DNA from: Spirogloea muscicola
Taxonomy: Eukaryota > Streptophyta > Zygnematophyceae > Spirogloeales > Spirogloeaceae
Direction of reading: 5' to 3'
Length of the DNA stretch: 22,831 nucleotides
Assembly (NCBI GenBank): GCA_009602725.1
Contig: WELB01000229.1
Coordinates: 20,810-43,640 of the forward strand
Under the pieces are notes generated by a model. The model ran no database searches. It saw nothing but the letters and a program-made list of their open reading frames with translations, and had not been told where the DNA came from. Both the position numbers and the translations under genes were made by a program. Below, piece after piece: positions 7,011 to 17,586 of the stretch (the stretch's first letter is position 1; every line of letters begins with the position of its first letter).

Positions 7011-10000
7011 ATGGACAACCAGCGCATCTCCTTCTTCCACTTCAAGGCCATCATCGTCGCCGGCATGGTCAGCCCGCTGGCCGCTTTCCCCCAGAGCTCG
7101 CATTGCGCCGGCCGAGGCAGCACTTTGTTTGAGCTCCTGTTGACATACCTGGACAAATCCAGCTCTAGCTTGGCAGACGAGGCAGGCCAGGCAGTAAGAA
7201 CTGTCCTCCTGCATCTTCCCACCATTCGCTCTGCAAGATATCTGCAATTGAGAGCAGCATTCATCCAAGTACTGGAAGTAAGACAGCTAGAGCTTGTCTG
7301 CCTAGATTGGATGGAACCATCTGTCGTGTCTTGCAATACACATTGAGTCCACATGGGGAAATTAGTACTGCTAATTTGTCTGGAGATACCAATCTTATGT
7401 TGGCTCTAAATCGTTGATCTTGGTTTGGCCGAGCATTGCGCACATTCTGACATCATGTATTTCTCTTTGTTGTGCAGGGGTTTTTCACTGATGCATACGA
7501 TCTATTTTCCATTGGCCTCATCACAAAGCTCATTGGGCGCGTGTACTATTCGCATCCTGGTGATGCGAAGCCAGGCGTGCTTCCGGTTGCTGCAAACTCC
7601 TGTATTACAGGTAAGAGATGACCAGACGCCTCACTTCTTCCTGCAATGCACATCAAACGTTGTTCAAATCTGCAGTATGTGCACAGCAACTGTGAGATGC
7701 TGTTGAGTAGACTGGGCCATGTTTGCCTGACCACCTGACGTTGATGAGTGCTTCTTCTGTTTGTCAGGGCTGGCTCTTGTTGGAACTCTCTGTGGACAGC
7801 TTTTCTTCGGGTGGGCCGGTGACAGATTTGGTCGCAAGAGGGTGTATGGATACACTCTTATGATGATGATTGTTTTTGCTGTCGGCTCTGCACTATCCGC
7901 CGGACGAGACCCCCTAGCAGTAGTTGTCACTCTTTGCGTGATGCGTTTCTTCCTCGGTTTTGGCATCGGTGGCGACTATCCTCTGTCGGCCACCATCATG
8001 AGCGAATTCGCCAACACAGCTACCAGGGGCGCATTCATTGCTGCCGTGTTCTCCATGCAGGTGCAGCTCAGGCACTTGACATTGTTGACTTCATGTTCAC
8101 TGGCTGAGGGCGCCCTTACTTATTGTGACGTTATTGTGATGCCACATTTAGTTGAATTAACATGTCAGTGATATTGTTGCCTGTCCAACATGAGATCATT
8201 CTAACACTTCAAGGTTGTTATGCTGCTGGCGTTGCACATCGCTCTGGAGATTGACTGCTTACAGAATCCATGAAGCATTTTTCTTGGAATATCTTGCAGG
8301 GTGTTGGCATTCTGATGGCTGGTGCAGTCACTCTTCTGTTTGCCGGGGTGTTCAAGGATGCCTACCCAGCTCCTTCCTTTGCACAGGATCCAGCAAGATC
8401 CATCAACAAGGGCTCAGATTACGTGTGGCGCATTGTTGTTTCTTTTGGTGCGATTTTCACTGCCGCTACGCTATATGCTCGCATGACAATGCCAGAGACG
8501 GCCCGCTACACCCAGCTTGTGATGAAGGACAAGGCTAAAGCTGCTGCAGATATGAGCAAGGTGCTACCTTGACTTATGCCAAATGGAGCGTATTGTTTCT
8601 TACATTGGGTTGCCGAGCATCGATGGCATGGCAGGGGAGCATCTTTGGGCTGGTGGCAGGTCGTAGTCTGCTGGACAATTTGATATTCCAAGTTGCCCTG
8701 ATGTATTCTAGCAGCCCAAGAAAGTTTACAGCACAACTCAGATGCTCTGTGTTCTTCCGCAGGTCCTTGGCAGGGAGGTGACCTATGAAGAGGTTGCTGC
8801 CGTTGAGGCAACGCAAGTTGAGTACACATGGTCCACTTTCATGAGAAGGTGGGTATCCAGGCCGGGCAGTGCATGTCCAGTATTTACAAGCACTGGGAAC
8901 AACTTTGCATCATGACCGATAGTGGAAAGCATCTCATGTGAAACCGCAACAACGGTGTTCACAGTCGACCTTGTCCTGCTTTTGAGGCATCTCTTTCATG
9001 ACAAGTGCAGCAGACACAGCATGAAATCTGGTATGGTGTGTGATACATTTAAGTGTTGGGTGTTTGAATGGTGAGCAGGTTCAAGTGGACTCTCTTTGGC
9101 ACCGCTTCCACGTGGTTCCTGCTTGATATTTCATTCTACTCTCAAAATCTCTTCCAGAGTCGTGTCTACACTGCTATTGGTTGGGTACCGGCAGCCTCAA
9201 AAATGTCTTCGCTTGAGGAGACTTTCAAATTAGCTCGGGCGCAAACTCTTGTTGCTCTGTGGTCAACTTTTCCAGGATATTGGTGAGTTGTTTGGCTTTG
9301 TCTGGATGCTTTCTGCCCCAGCTATGAGTCTTCCCGATTTTAGCATGAAGTCAATGATGCTTGCGAGGTCTTGCATAGGTCGTCTGTGGACATATGCCTT
9401 GACTCCATCCTTCTGATTCCAGTACCTCATCCTTCTGATTCCAGTACCTCATGTCAATTCCCTGACTTATTGCACGGCAGGTTCACTGTCTTCACTGTTG
9501 ATTGGATTGGGAGGAGGCCCATTCAAATTGGTGGCTTTGCCCTGATGACAGTTTTCCTGGCAATCTTGGCATTTGACTACAATCCTCTCAGGGTGAGACT
9601 TTACTGCAATTCATCACAAGATTCTTTGCGTTTGAGCCTGTATCTGATGTGGTGTTTCTTGAGGCTTAAGGGATTTCTAATAAAGTGAGCACTGGCTTCT
9701 GCAGGATCACAACAAGGCTGCGTTTGTTGCGATGTATTCCCTCACCTTCTTCTTCTCCAACTGGGGTCCTAATGCCACTACCTTCATTCTCCCTGCGGAA
9801 GTGTTCCCAGCCCGCTTCCGGTCTACAGCCCATGGCATGTCTGCTGCGGCAGGTTAGATTACACCACTTTTGACCTGCTCAACTTGCTCAACGTGCAATA
9901 TCGACATCATGCCGTCCGCTGCTCCTGTGCCAGGCACTGTAAACACTTGTTGAGCTTGTATGTACTAACGACTCATCTGGAATATGTCAGGCAAATTTGG

Positions 10001-10460
10001 CAGCATTGTGGGCACCTATGGTTTTCTCTATGCCTCGCAGTCAACACACACGGCACACACTGACCGAGGTTATCCTACTGGTATGGTTCCAAGTGCAATC
10101 TTGTGTACAATTGGTAGTAAGGTTGAGGTTGTGCACAGAGGGTTGGCCTTGTCTTGTTCACAGTGATTCTGATACATAGCTAGCAAGTCTTTGCTTCTGA
10201 GAAGTCATGACAGGTTTGCTCTTTGCTCACTTTGAGCAGGTATTGGTCTGCCCGCCACGCTTGGTATATTGGCAGCAGTCTCATTAATTGGTACAATTAT
10301 AAGTATCTTCCTTACTCCTGAAACCAAGGGTAGATCTTTGGAGCAGCTCAGTGAAGAGACAGAGACAGCTTTGGTGGCCGATGCACAGATGGCTAACAAC
10401 AAGCCGCGTTTTGGCCTGGGTCGCCGACGGGCTCAAACCCCGGCAGAGACAGAGCTGTGA
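7011..10460 (+). CDS. PHT1: PHT1-family inorganic phosphate:H+ symporter (major facilitator superfamily)
   Basis: Joined exons: 7011-7067, 7478-7610, 7768-8060, 8300-8560, 8763-8848, 9079-9282, 9481-9592, 9705-9852, 9991-10080, 10240-10460. They give 534 aa, the usual PHT1 length. Each join is GT..AG and in frame. The ATG sits in CACCATGG. Visible motifs: MFS loop GDRFGRKRV (81-89); the PHT1 signature [13 protein letters not shown] (131-143); [15 protein letters not shown] in the seventh membrane helix; GPNATTF (403-409). Residues matching the phosphate site of fungal PiPT are all present: Y134, Q161, W289, D293, Y297, N405. About 12 membrane helices are expected, with a hydrophilic central loop (about 225-275). 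The protein should import phosphate across the plasma membrane using the proton gradient. A GTGAGT donor overlapping the stop allows a longer C-terminus (see 10626-10671). Repeats crowd the promoter; no classic phosphate-starvation (P1BS) site was found near the start. Confidence 0.95.
9406..9449 (+). repeat. Exact 22-bp tandem duplication in PHT1 intron 6
   Basis: The unit CATCCTTCTGATTCCAGTAC plus CT occurs twice head to tail. Each copy contains a branch-point-like CTGAT followed by TTCCAG, so the duplication doubles a weak acceptor-like signal 30-60 bp before the true acceptor at 9480. Confidence 0.9.
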
Positions 10461-10625
10461 GTGACTCGGTGCAAGTTTTGATTTCGGAACAGCAGAGTTG
10501 GCACTGCTGCCTTGATGATGACTGTAGCTCTGCTTTTGGTCATGTTGTACCAGCTGAGTAGGGTGGTTGCTTTCTTCTGGCACCTGTCAATGGTTCCTGT
10601 GATGGTTTTCCTTGTATGCACTCAG

Positions 10626-10671
10626 GAATGGAGGGGTCAATGGTGTGAATGGTGTGAACAGCACTGTTTGA
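10626..10671 (+). CDS. Possible alternative last exon of PHT1 (15-codon tail)
   Basis: The PHT1 stop codon overlaps a perfect donor (GTGAGT, 10457-10462). An acceptor preceded by a pyrimidine-rich tract (TTTTCCTTGTATGCACTCAG) ends at 10625. Splicing 10456 to 10626 rebuilds the interrupted Leu codon and adds NGGVNGVNGVNSTV before a TGA at 10669-10671, giving 548 aa. The 169-nt intron is typical for this gene, and the three VNG/VNS repeats are in frame. Which form is used, or whether both are, cannot be told from sequence. Confidence 0.5.
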
Positions 10672-11349
10672 GAAGCCTGGCATGATCAGCACTGGAGCTG
10701 AGATCCTTGGCTGTGAGGTTCCACCTTATTCATGTCATAAGGTGGGCAGGTTTGAGTCACTACGTTGCTACAGAAGACGAGCATAGTCTGCCACTAGTAA
10801 GGTGTACTATTTGGTCTTTCCCTTGTAAGCTTCTTATTTGGGAGATGATGTGAACCTTGACAATCTCTGTCAAGCAAGCACTCTGCATAATTCATGAGCA
10901 TCAGCTATCTGATTGCAGATTATAGTTGTTACCCACTAGTGCAGTATTGATTATTCAGATATGTGGAGTGTCATACGAAGATTGAGAACTGCTTCAGTCA
11001 GTAACAGAATAATTATTTTTATTTATTGCCTTTCATGTGATATTGTAGCAAGTTACTTGATAGTATGTATGACAGAGTAGTTGCCTACATTTACCTCTTG
11101 TTGCGTGCTTGTACCTTGTGCGGATGTCAGGAGGTGGATACGTCAACAGCTAATTGACTGTCTGCTTCACTCCCGCATCCACAAAATTCCTTGTGGAATT
11201 TAGTTACCTGCTGTAGATTCAGATCCCATATCGTGCAGTTTCTGATACTATGTATTAGCACAAAATGTGCGGAAGTAAAGAGCACTAAGCCGCCTGATTA
11301 CTGATACCGAGCTAATTAAGTGCACATTACAGCTAAGCGTTAAGGCAGA

Positions 11350-11400
11350 GGCTGTTCAAAAGCCGGCCAAGATAATGGACGAGGTCCGAAGGGCCCAATG
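11350..11400 (+). repeat. Structured repeat copy outside a promoter
   Basis: Reads GAGGCTGTTCAAAAGCCGGCC, then AAGATAATGGACGAGGTCCGAA and GGGCCC. It follows the family order (hairpin GGCT..AGCC, purine-rich AATGGAC, then a CGAAGGGCC end), with the TTCGAA box altered to TCCGAA. It shows that copies are not confined to upstream regions. Confidence 0.5.
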
Positions 11401-11496
11401 GCGCCTTATCGAAAGGCGCCTTATCCACACAGCGATGCAAGAAAGTGGAGCGGGTGGAGCTTAGCAACCCCAAGTCTAAGTAGCTTGCAGCTAGTC

Positions 11497-11514
11497 TTAG
11501 GGTTTAGGGTTAGG
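11497..11514. repeat. Short telomere-like tract (TTTAGGG type)
   Basis: TTAGGGTTTAGGGTTAGG: about two and a half units mixing TTTAGGG and TTAGGG. It is too short for a telomere. It could be an interstitial remnant, or simply a telo-box-like motif. Confidence 0.6.
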
Positions 11515-13080
11515 AGCAGTGGAGGAAACAGACAGCCGAATGCCTGGGCAAGCGACCCGGCAACATTGAAGCCGGACACCTCCCCTTAGTGACCCGGCCG
11601 ACGATCGATGGCCTGCCAAAAATGTTGGCCTGCCAAAGACGTTGCTGCAGTAAGTCCAGCCATTGACTGCTGGACGCCCCGTGTACGTCTATTGCCAGGG
11701 CCGCGGACTCATCGCCAGCTGTGTGATCACTTCATTTAACTCCTTACCTCTGGCCGCCGCGCTGACTGAGTGCCCTGCTTTCGCCGTCATCTAATGGGGT
11801 TGGCGGACTCGATGGAGTCGGTAGTCCTGACATCCACGACGATGTGGACACATTACACTGCTAGTACCAACATATTCCGCAGCTCCTACTCAACTGATGC
11901 CTGACTCACAATTGCAGTGCCATCCCCAAATGGCAAGTTCTTGACTTATTCCAGCCGTTATCTGCAACTGGACTGTGTCATGTTCATTTAGTCAACGTGG
12001 ACACTGCCTTGCACTTTGAAATGCACATCCGTGAGCCAGCATCTAACTGGAAGCGGAGTCTCACCTTTCGCTGCTTAGGTGGACGCTGAATACACCCAAT
12101 GCTCTCGTTGTAATTAGGAAGGCAGATAAACACTCCTGAGTAGATACTGACATTCCTTCAGTCAGGAGCTTGCTCACACACTCTTCTCGGCATCTACAAA
12201 CAGTCATAAGGCTGATGGCAAGCTGACTGGCTTGAAGCTTGGGGACATTGGCGAAAGAAAGTTGTGGCTACATACACACTCACATAGTGATACTTTGGTA
12301 GCAAGTCTTGGTGCTCACATTCTTGGAACGTTACAGGAATGAACAAGTACAAGCATAAAATGAACATAGAAGACCAGCAAAGGCCACTGGATGCCGTGGC
12401 ATGGGGACGAAAGTGCCCTCCCCAAAGAGGTGGATGCTTGAAAGGTACATCCAGGTATGCAGTCTCATACAGCACAGAATTTCTGTCGTCTTCAACCTAG
12501 TGTTGATCAGAGGATCCAGTGCTACTTGGCCCAGTGGTGCAGTTGTTTGACATACCCTGGGGGTAAACGAACAGTCAATTGCTTCATTGTGGACTGAAGA
12601 TGGTACGAAGAGGTCCTGCTATCGACGGAGATGGAGCTCCAGATCTGCAATGCTCACCAGGCCCCTAGACGAAGCCACAAATATGTTAATCCCAGCTTTC
12701 TTACATTCCCAGCACTCGACCACTTATGCCAATATTCTTCAAGAGCATACCCTGCCAGGCCAAGTACATTCTCTATTGCAAACCCTTAGTCCCAAATCTA
12801 CTATGTATCATACAACCTCTGTGGTGTGCTATATCCAAGTAAGATAGCACCCTGTGGAACATAGTGAGTGCGTTCAGATAAGACTGTCAAAGACCTTTCG
12901 TGCAGAGACGAACATGAATAGGAGATGCATTGTCACAGCTGAGGCTTTCAGCTGTTGCATACTGCACATGATCAGATTGATATACAGCTTTCCAAACTTA
13001 TACGAATTGTGGAGTTCATGGACCCAAATACAATTGTTCATGAATTGTAGAAAATGTTAAATTTGCAGAGATTATCTACT

Positions 13081-16000
13081 TCACAGTGGTACGACGTTCT
13101 CCTGATGAGCCCCAGACTCCTCACTTTGCTCCACTTCATCACTGCCACAGTCTCCATCACCCTGACTTCTGAGCCGCCTCCTAGACGCTCTTTGAGGAGG
13201 TGGCCTATATTTCCCCAGAGAAGACAAGAGCCCTCCATTCGAGACTTCTGGCAGCAGGGGCTCCTTAAGCAGCAATGAGGTTTCTACGTGATCCTCCTTG
13301 AAGTTGGTGTACAAGGTCATGACAGCAGCCACGAGGGCGCAACCGCCCGGGACGATCGTCAACACCCACCGCACCAGTGAACGCTTGCAGCCGTCCTCGC
13401 CAATGTTCACGCAGTCTGCACGTCGTCCTGAGACATTGACAGGCTGAGATCTGTAAAAGCCTCATGAGGAAGTTACTTATGTGGCTGCCGACCACTAACT
13501 CTCAACTGAAGCCTGTAACTGGTACATCTGAGTATCACTTAGCATAGTGTCCAAGAATACGATAATAAGTGAAGATCATCAGACACATCGTAGCTGTCAC
13601 TGGAGCACAGCAGCAGTACCATCGTTGCAAGCTTCGATGGCAAAAAGCGCGAAGCCACAGGTGAGCTTGTCCATGAACGACAGAGAACCATATACAAAGG
13701 CACATCCGCTCAACTGCTGCCCCACCAGCAAACCTTCCATGCTGGTTGCCGTCACCTAAAGTGTAACAGGAACATACGAGGAGCAACTTAGCCAGTACGG
13801 TACAGTACAGAACAGTAAGCTTGCATATAACAGCCAACACAATCTTCCATGAGCAACTTGCTGCATGCAGACAATACTCTTCAGGTAGCCATAAAACCGC
13901 AAGAGTGTGGATGTCAAGGAACATATGACAACTTTGGTGGAGCTGCTGCATGTGGCTGGTGCCTTGTGAGCAACGAGGACTTGCAGAGCAAAGCTCACCA
14001 GAAGGAGAGCATTGCCAACGCCTATGATTGTTGCAATAAGGTAGACCATGCGACACCCGTCTGCTCTGACATTGTAAAAGAGAAATGCAGAGAGGGCCCA
14101 CAGGACAGAGCCCAAACAAAATGCCATCTTAAGCCTACGTCCCGTCCAGTGGAGTTCCTGCTTCCAAGCAAGGTGAAGAACTGCATCAGGCACACCAAGC
14201 TGAGCAACATTTCTGCCCAGTCATATCCACATAATTGTGCGTATGGAGAAGCGCGAAGCACCTTCAGGCTGCTTGAGTCATCTACAAGCTTGAAAAATGG
14301 TGAACTATCTCACCTGCAGAGTGACTGAAGCCAAGAAGCTGCAAAGGTAGACGGCAGCTGGAATCTGTGCGGCAAGCAGCGTGGCATAAGAAGGTAAGAC
14401 GGGCATACCGGACTTTGGCTTGCCTTGCTGATCATGGCTTTACATGCAGACATGCGAGACCAATGCTGAGGCTAGAGAACCTTAACTCTGCACAGAAGAT
14501 TGCAAATATCACTGGCTCTCTAGCTGCCATGAAGCAACTACTGTTCTACGTATCCTGGAGTATGCTGCCTTGAGATGGAGGGCACTTGCCACTGCTTTTG
14601 TGGACTTTGCCATCTTCAGATCATCGATCAGGAAGAATGGCAGAATAGCCTGTCACATGCCAATTAATATCGTCCATCGACTTGCTCTCGTTACCACAGA
14701 GCAGCAGGTTTTGCAGCACAGGTGGCCAAACTAGACATCTCCAGTAAAACATAGGCCGTCTGAGAGGAGTAGGCCGCACGTCCTGCTCAGACCTGCGAAA
14801 CGTTCGTAGTCAGCCGCGTGAGAGTGTAAATGAGAGCAACTTGGTAGTACAGAACATTCTTGAACCAGGCCGTCCAGCACATTCGTTGGCCCTCGCTTGC
14901 ATGCACGTGTGCTGTCCTGCTCGGCACGCCAGCACAAGAGGCACTAAGCTGAGTACATGGCATAAGCAAGACAAGCTGCGGCTGCTGACGTGAAAAACAG
15001 TGCTTGCAGAGCTGCCAACCTGGCCAGGCTGACAGAAAACCCTGAAGATTATATTAGTCTTGATTCACGCTTCTCACAAGTGCTTCAGCTTAGGCTGTAT
15101 GATCATCTTCTGGACAACCCAACTAATCCCATCATCTGGAACCACTGAACCTTTGACCCAGGGGCTAGTGCGCGTGCACCTGGGCTCCTCGATGCCAGTG
15201 TAGAAGGCTATGAGGAAGAGGGAGCCCAAGGCAATTGCTGAAAGGGCGATCCACCGGAACTGACGCAACATCAGAAGCAAGGGAGACGGCCTCAGTGCTT
15301 CTAAGCGTCCAGACGAGCAATGTCACGGCTTGGTAGGCACGGCTGCAGTGGTCGTTCTCTATTGCTCAAGATTGGCTCGCAAACTTGAGGGCGTCACAAG
15401 GAGTTTGCAGCAACAGAGTGCCCTGCCTGAATCTGCACTTGCCAAGCAGTGTCGCCCGGCAGCAGGCGGAAGGCCAGGAATGCAATGCCGTATAGGCCGA
15501 GGTTGGCAGACTGCAAGGAAGACCGCAGCAGTGAAATGTGAGTGCTCGCCGTACGGGAGCCTTGGAAGAAGCTTTTGTTTCCTCTGCTCTCTCGCCCCTA
15601 CAAGCAAGTCCTCCCGGAATCCTGCAAATCATTCCGGCATTCCAACAAGTGCATGCTCAAGAAGCCCGCATGCGAGCAGGGAGGCCTCTGTGACAAACCA
15701 TGGTGAAGGCATTGCGGCAGCTATTGAGCGCCACGCGGCTGGACGGGTTGGCCGTGATCCAGTTCACCAGTGACCTGCGAGAATGCAGAACATGGCAGGA
15801 CCTGGATGTGTTTCACGACCGCAGCCGCATACAAGGTCCTGGTGGCCGATGTGGAAAAGAGTTCGCCTGGTCTTCGGAGCTGGTATCTTCAGCATGTGCG
15901 CAGAGTATGGGGTGTGGAGAGCAGGTTTGGGCTGTACATGTGGGAAACCTGCGTGGCGGCCCAGCCGACATTGAAGATGGCGGCAGAGGCGCTGTAGCTG

Positions 16001-16858
16001 ACGGTCCGGACCAAGGCGGAGGTGCTCATGAAGATGGAGCAGGGCAGGCAACCGCCAAACACCGACGAAAAGGACAGGCCGACGAGGAGCGAGCCGCCGG
16101 CGTGCCACAGTTTGAAGTGCCCAAATGAGTCAATCTGCAAACGAGAAGGTGATCAACGGAGGGCATGAGTATGGCGGCTGGTGCCGCCTTCCTTGCGGAA
16201 TTGCAATGCCCACATCCTTGCTTCGAGCGAGGGCCAGGCCAAGGCAAGTGCAAGCTGACGGCACCCTCAGGTCCTCTGAGACCGATTTCAGTGCGTGGGA
16301 GGTTGGACTTCCGGCGGCATCCAGCCAGTCCGGCCGGTGCTCGAGCTGTGTACTGGCTTCTGCGTCTACAGTCGGCCTTCATCAGAAGGCACTAGAGGCC
16401 TGCGGGAGGCGGGAGCGCCACTGACCAGCCGCCCGATGATGAGGGTCGCGACGCCGTCCGCCATTTGGCCGGCCATGAGGACGGCCGCCGCCTGCCTGTG
16501 CTTGGCAGCGGCAGGCGTGGGCGCATCTGAGCGCTCCAATGGTGGCACTCAGTGTCGAGATAGACCGGCCAAGCCTTTCACTGACGGACGCCGCAGCCGC
16601 GGCGGCGGCGGCTGCTGCTCACCGAGGCGCGAGGCCGATGTCGGTGAGGAAGATGAGGAGGTAGGTGAACCAGCAGGCGGCGGTGAGGTCGTTCAGCATG
16701 TGGCCCGCGCCATAGAGCACCACGCGAGCGCGCGGGAACGGCGCCATGGGGTCGTGAGCTAAGCCGCCACCGGCCTGCTTCGCCTCGAGCAGCGGCGGCG
16801 GCGGCGGCGCCGGCGGCGGCGGCGGCAGCAGCGGCGCCTCCAATTCGTCGTCGGCCAT
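13081..16858 (-). CDS. MFSD12: MFSD12-like major facilitator transporter
   Basis: Exons in order on the minus strand: 16858-16623, 16495-16426, 16134-15938, 15774-15699, 15510-15439, 15259-15180, 14895-14793, 14649-14593, 14364-14314, 14157-13999, 13755-13620, 13427-13081; about 527 aa (human MFSD12 is 480). All joins are in frame. Motifs typical of the family: GHMLNDLTAACWFTYLL in helix 1, GQMADG, GWAATQVSHMSL, YTLTRLTTNVSQ, and SGCAFVYGSLSFMDK late in the protein. Human MFSD12 imports cysteine into lysosomes and melanosomes; a vacuolar role here is inferred. The N-terminus (residues 1-40) is acidic then proline-rich, with LxxxLL at L6-L11. A second LxxxLL lies at 466-471 in the 70-residue C-terminal tail. 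Two acceptors are uncertain: exon 7 could start at 14916 instead of 14895, and exon 12 at 13415 instead of 13427. The gene is divergent from BTF3. Confidence 0.9.
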
Positions 16859-17127
16859 AGCCTCCGGGCTTCACATGGCCGGCGGGTCTGGCGACGCCCC
16901 GAGCGGCTCCCCCACGCCTGTGACGAGGCGGCGCTGGCCACTGACCGCGCTCAGCGGCGATCCGGAGACGGCATCCGCGCCAGCTCCCTCCGCGACGGGA
17001 ATGGCCGCGGCCACGGCCACTGGCGCGAGATGCCACCGCCAAGCGAGCTCGCAGTGGTCAAGCTGCCGCTCCCGCCGACGGCACTCTGCCTTTTGATAAC
17101 CCACTGCCGGCTCTGGCGCACCAGTCA

Positions 17128-17155
<28 letters not shown>
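17128..17155. repeat. (CGC)n trinucleotide tract
   Basis: About nine uninterrupted CGC units, continued with interruptions to about 17180, in the shared upstream region. Confidence 0.95.
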
Positions 17156-17158
<3 letters not shown>

Positions 17159-17344
17159 GCCGCCGCCGTCGCCGCGGCAGGCGAAGCTGTGACGGCAATC
17201 TGGGCGGACAAACGACTCCACCAATATAAGGGAGTGGCGGTGAAAGGCCGAGGTAGCCGATTGCCGCCAGTGGCCCCCACCTGATGTGACGACGCTTTTC
17301 CCACGAGATGAAGCAGCTCTGGCAGAGCAACGGCGAATGGCCTT

Positions 17345-17395
17345 GTCGTTCGTTCGTCGGCTGGCCCCTTTGCGGCGCTCGCCCCCCGTTGGAAA
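17345..17395 (-). repeat. Diverged structured-repeat copy
   Basis: CCTTGTCGTTCGTTCGTCGGC, TGGCCCCTTTGCGGC and GCCCCCCGTTGG follow the same order as the better copy 105 bp downstream (CCTTGTCAATTCTTTTCGGG, CTGGC, CAGCCC, GCCCCCATTGG), though strongly diverged. Confidence 0.4.
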
Positions 17396-17499
17396 CCAAT
17401 TTCTACTTTGGGTCGAAAGTGGGAGGATAAGACGGCGCCGGTAGTGTTAAACCCTGGGGTTGGGCAAGCTGGGGTCTCTCTCCGCTTAGCTCGTAGTTT

Positions 17500-17586
17500 G
17501 GCCCCTTCGAACCTTGTCAATTCTTTTCGGGCTGGCTTCTCACAGCCCTTGCCCCCATTGGGAGAGCCACTTCTTCTCTCTCCCCC
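17500..17586 (-). repeat. Best-preserved copy of the structured repeat
   Basis: Plus-strand text starts GGCCCCTTCGAACCTTGTCA, continues ATTCTTTTCGGGCTGGC and TTCTCACAGCCC, then CCCCCATTGGGAGAGCCACTT. It is nearly identical to 1563-1640 over about 75 bp. Read on the minus strand the order is hairpin 1 (CTCCC-AAT-GGGGG), hairpin 2 (GGCT-GTGAGA-AGCC), CAGCCCGAAAAGAATTGAC, AAGGTTCGAAGGGGCC. The GGTTCGAA segment resembles the B box of RNA polymerase III promoters. Confidence 0.7.

Larger units (their letters stand above)
10672..13080. other. Intergenic region between convergent PHT1 and MFSD12, including their 3' UTRs
   Basis: This 2.4-kb AT-richer stretch has no recognised gene. Features seen: a TGTAA, the green-algal-type polyadenylation motif, near 10825; an AT-rich patch near 11010-11030; one structured-repeat copy at 11350-11400; an 11-bp direct repeat (GGCGCCTTATC at 11400-11410 and 11415-11425); and a telomere-like tract at 11497-11514. 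Short frames at 12194-12475 (minus) and 12587-12847 (plus) have no recognisable content. Confidence 0.4.

Noticed and set aside
6112-7143. Long plus-strand open frames over the GC-rich PHT1 upstream region
   Set aside because: Stop codons are rare at this GC content. The translations are Arg/Pro/Ala-rich without motifs, and no frame except the last 100 bp agrees with the PHT1 exon.
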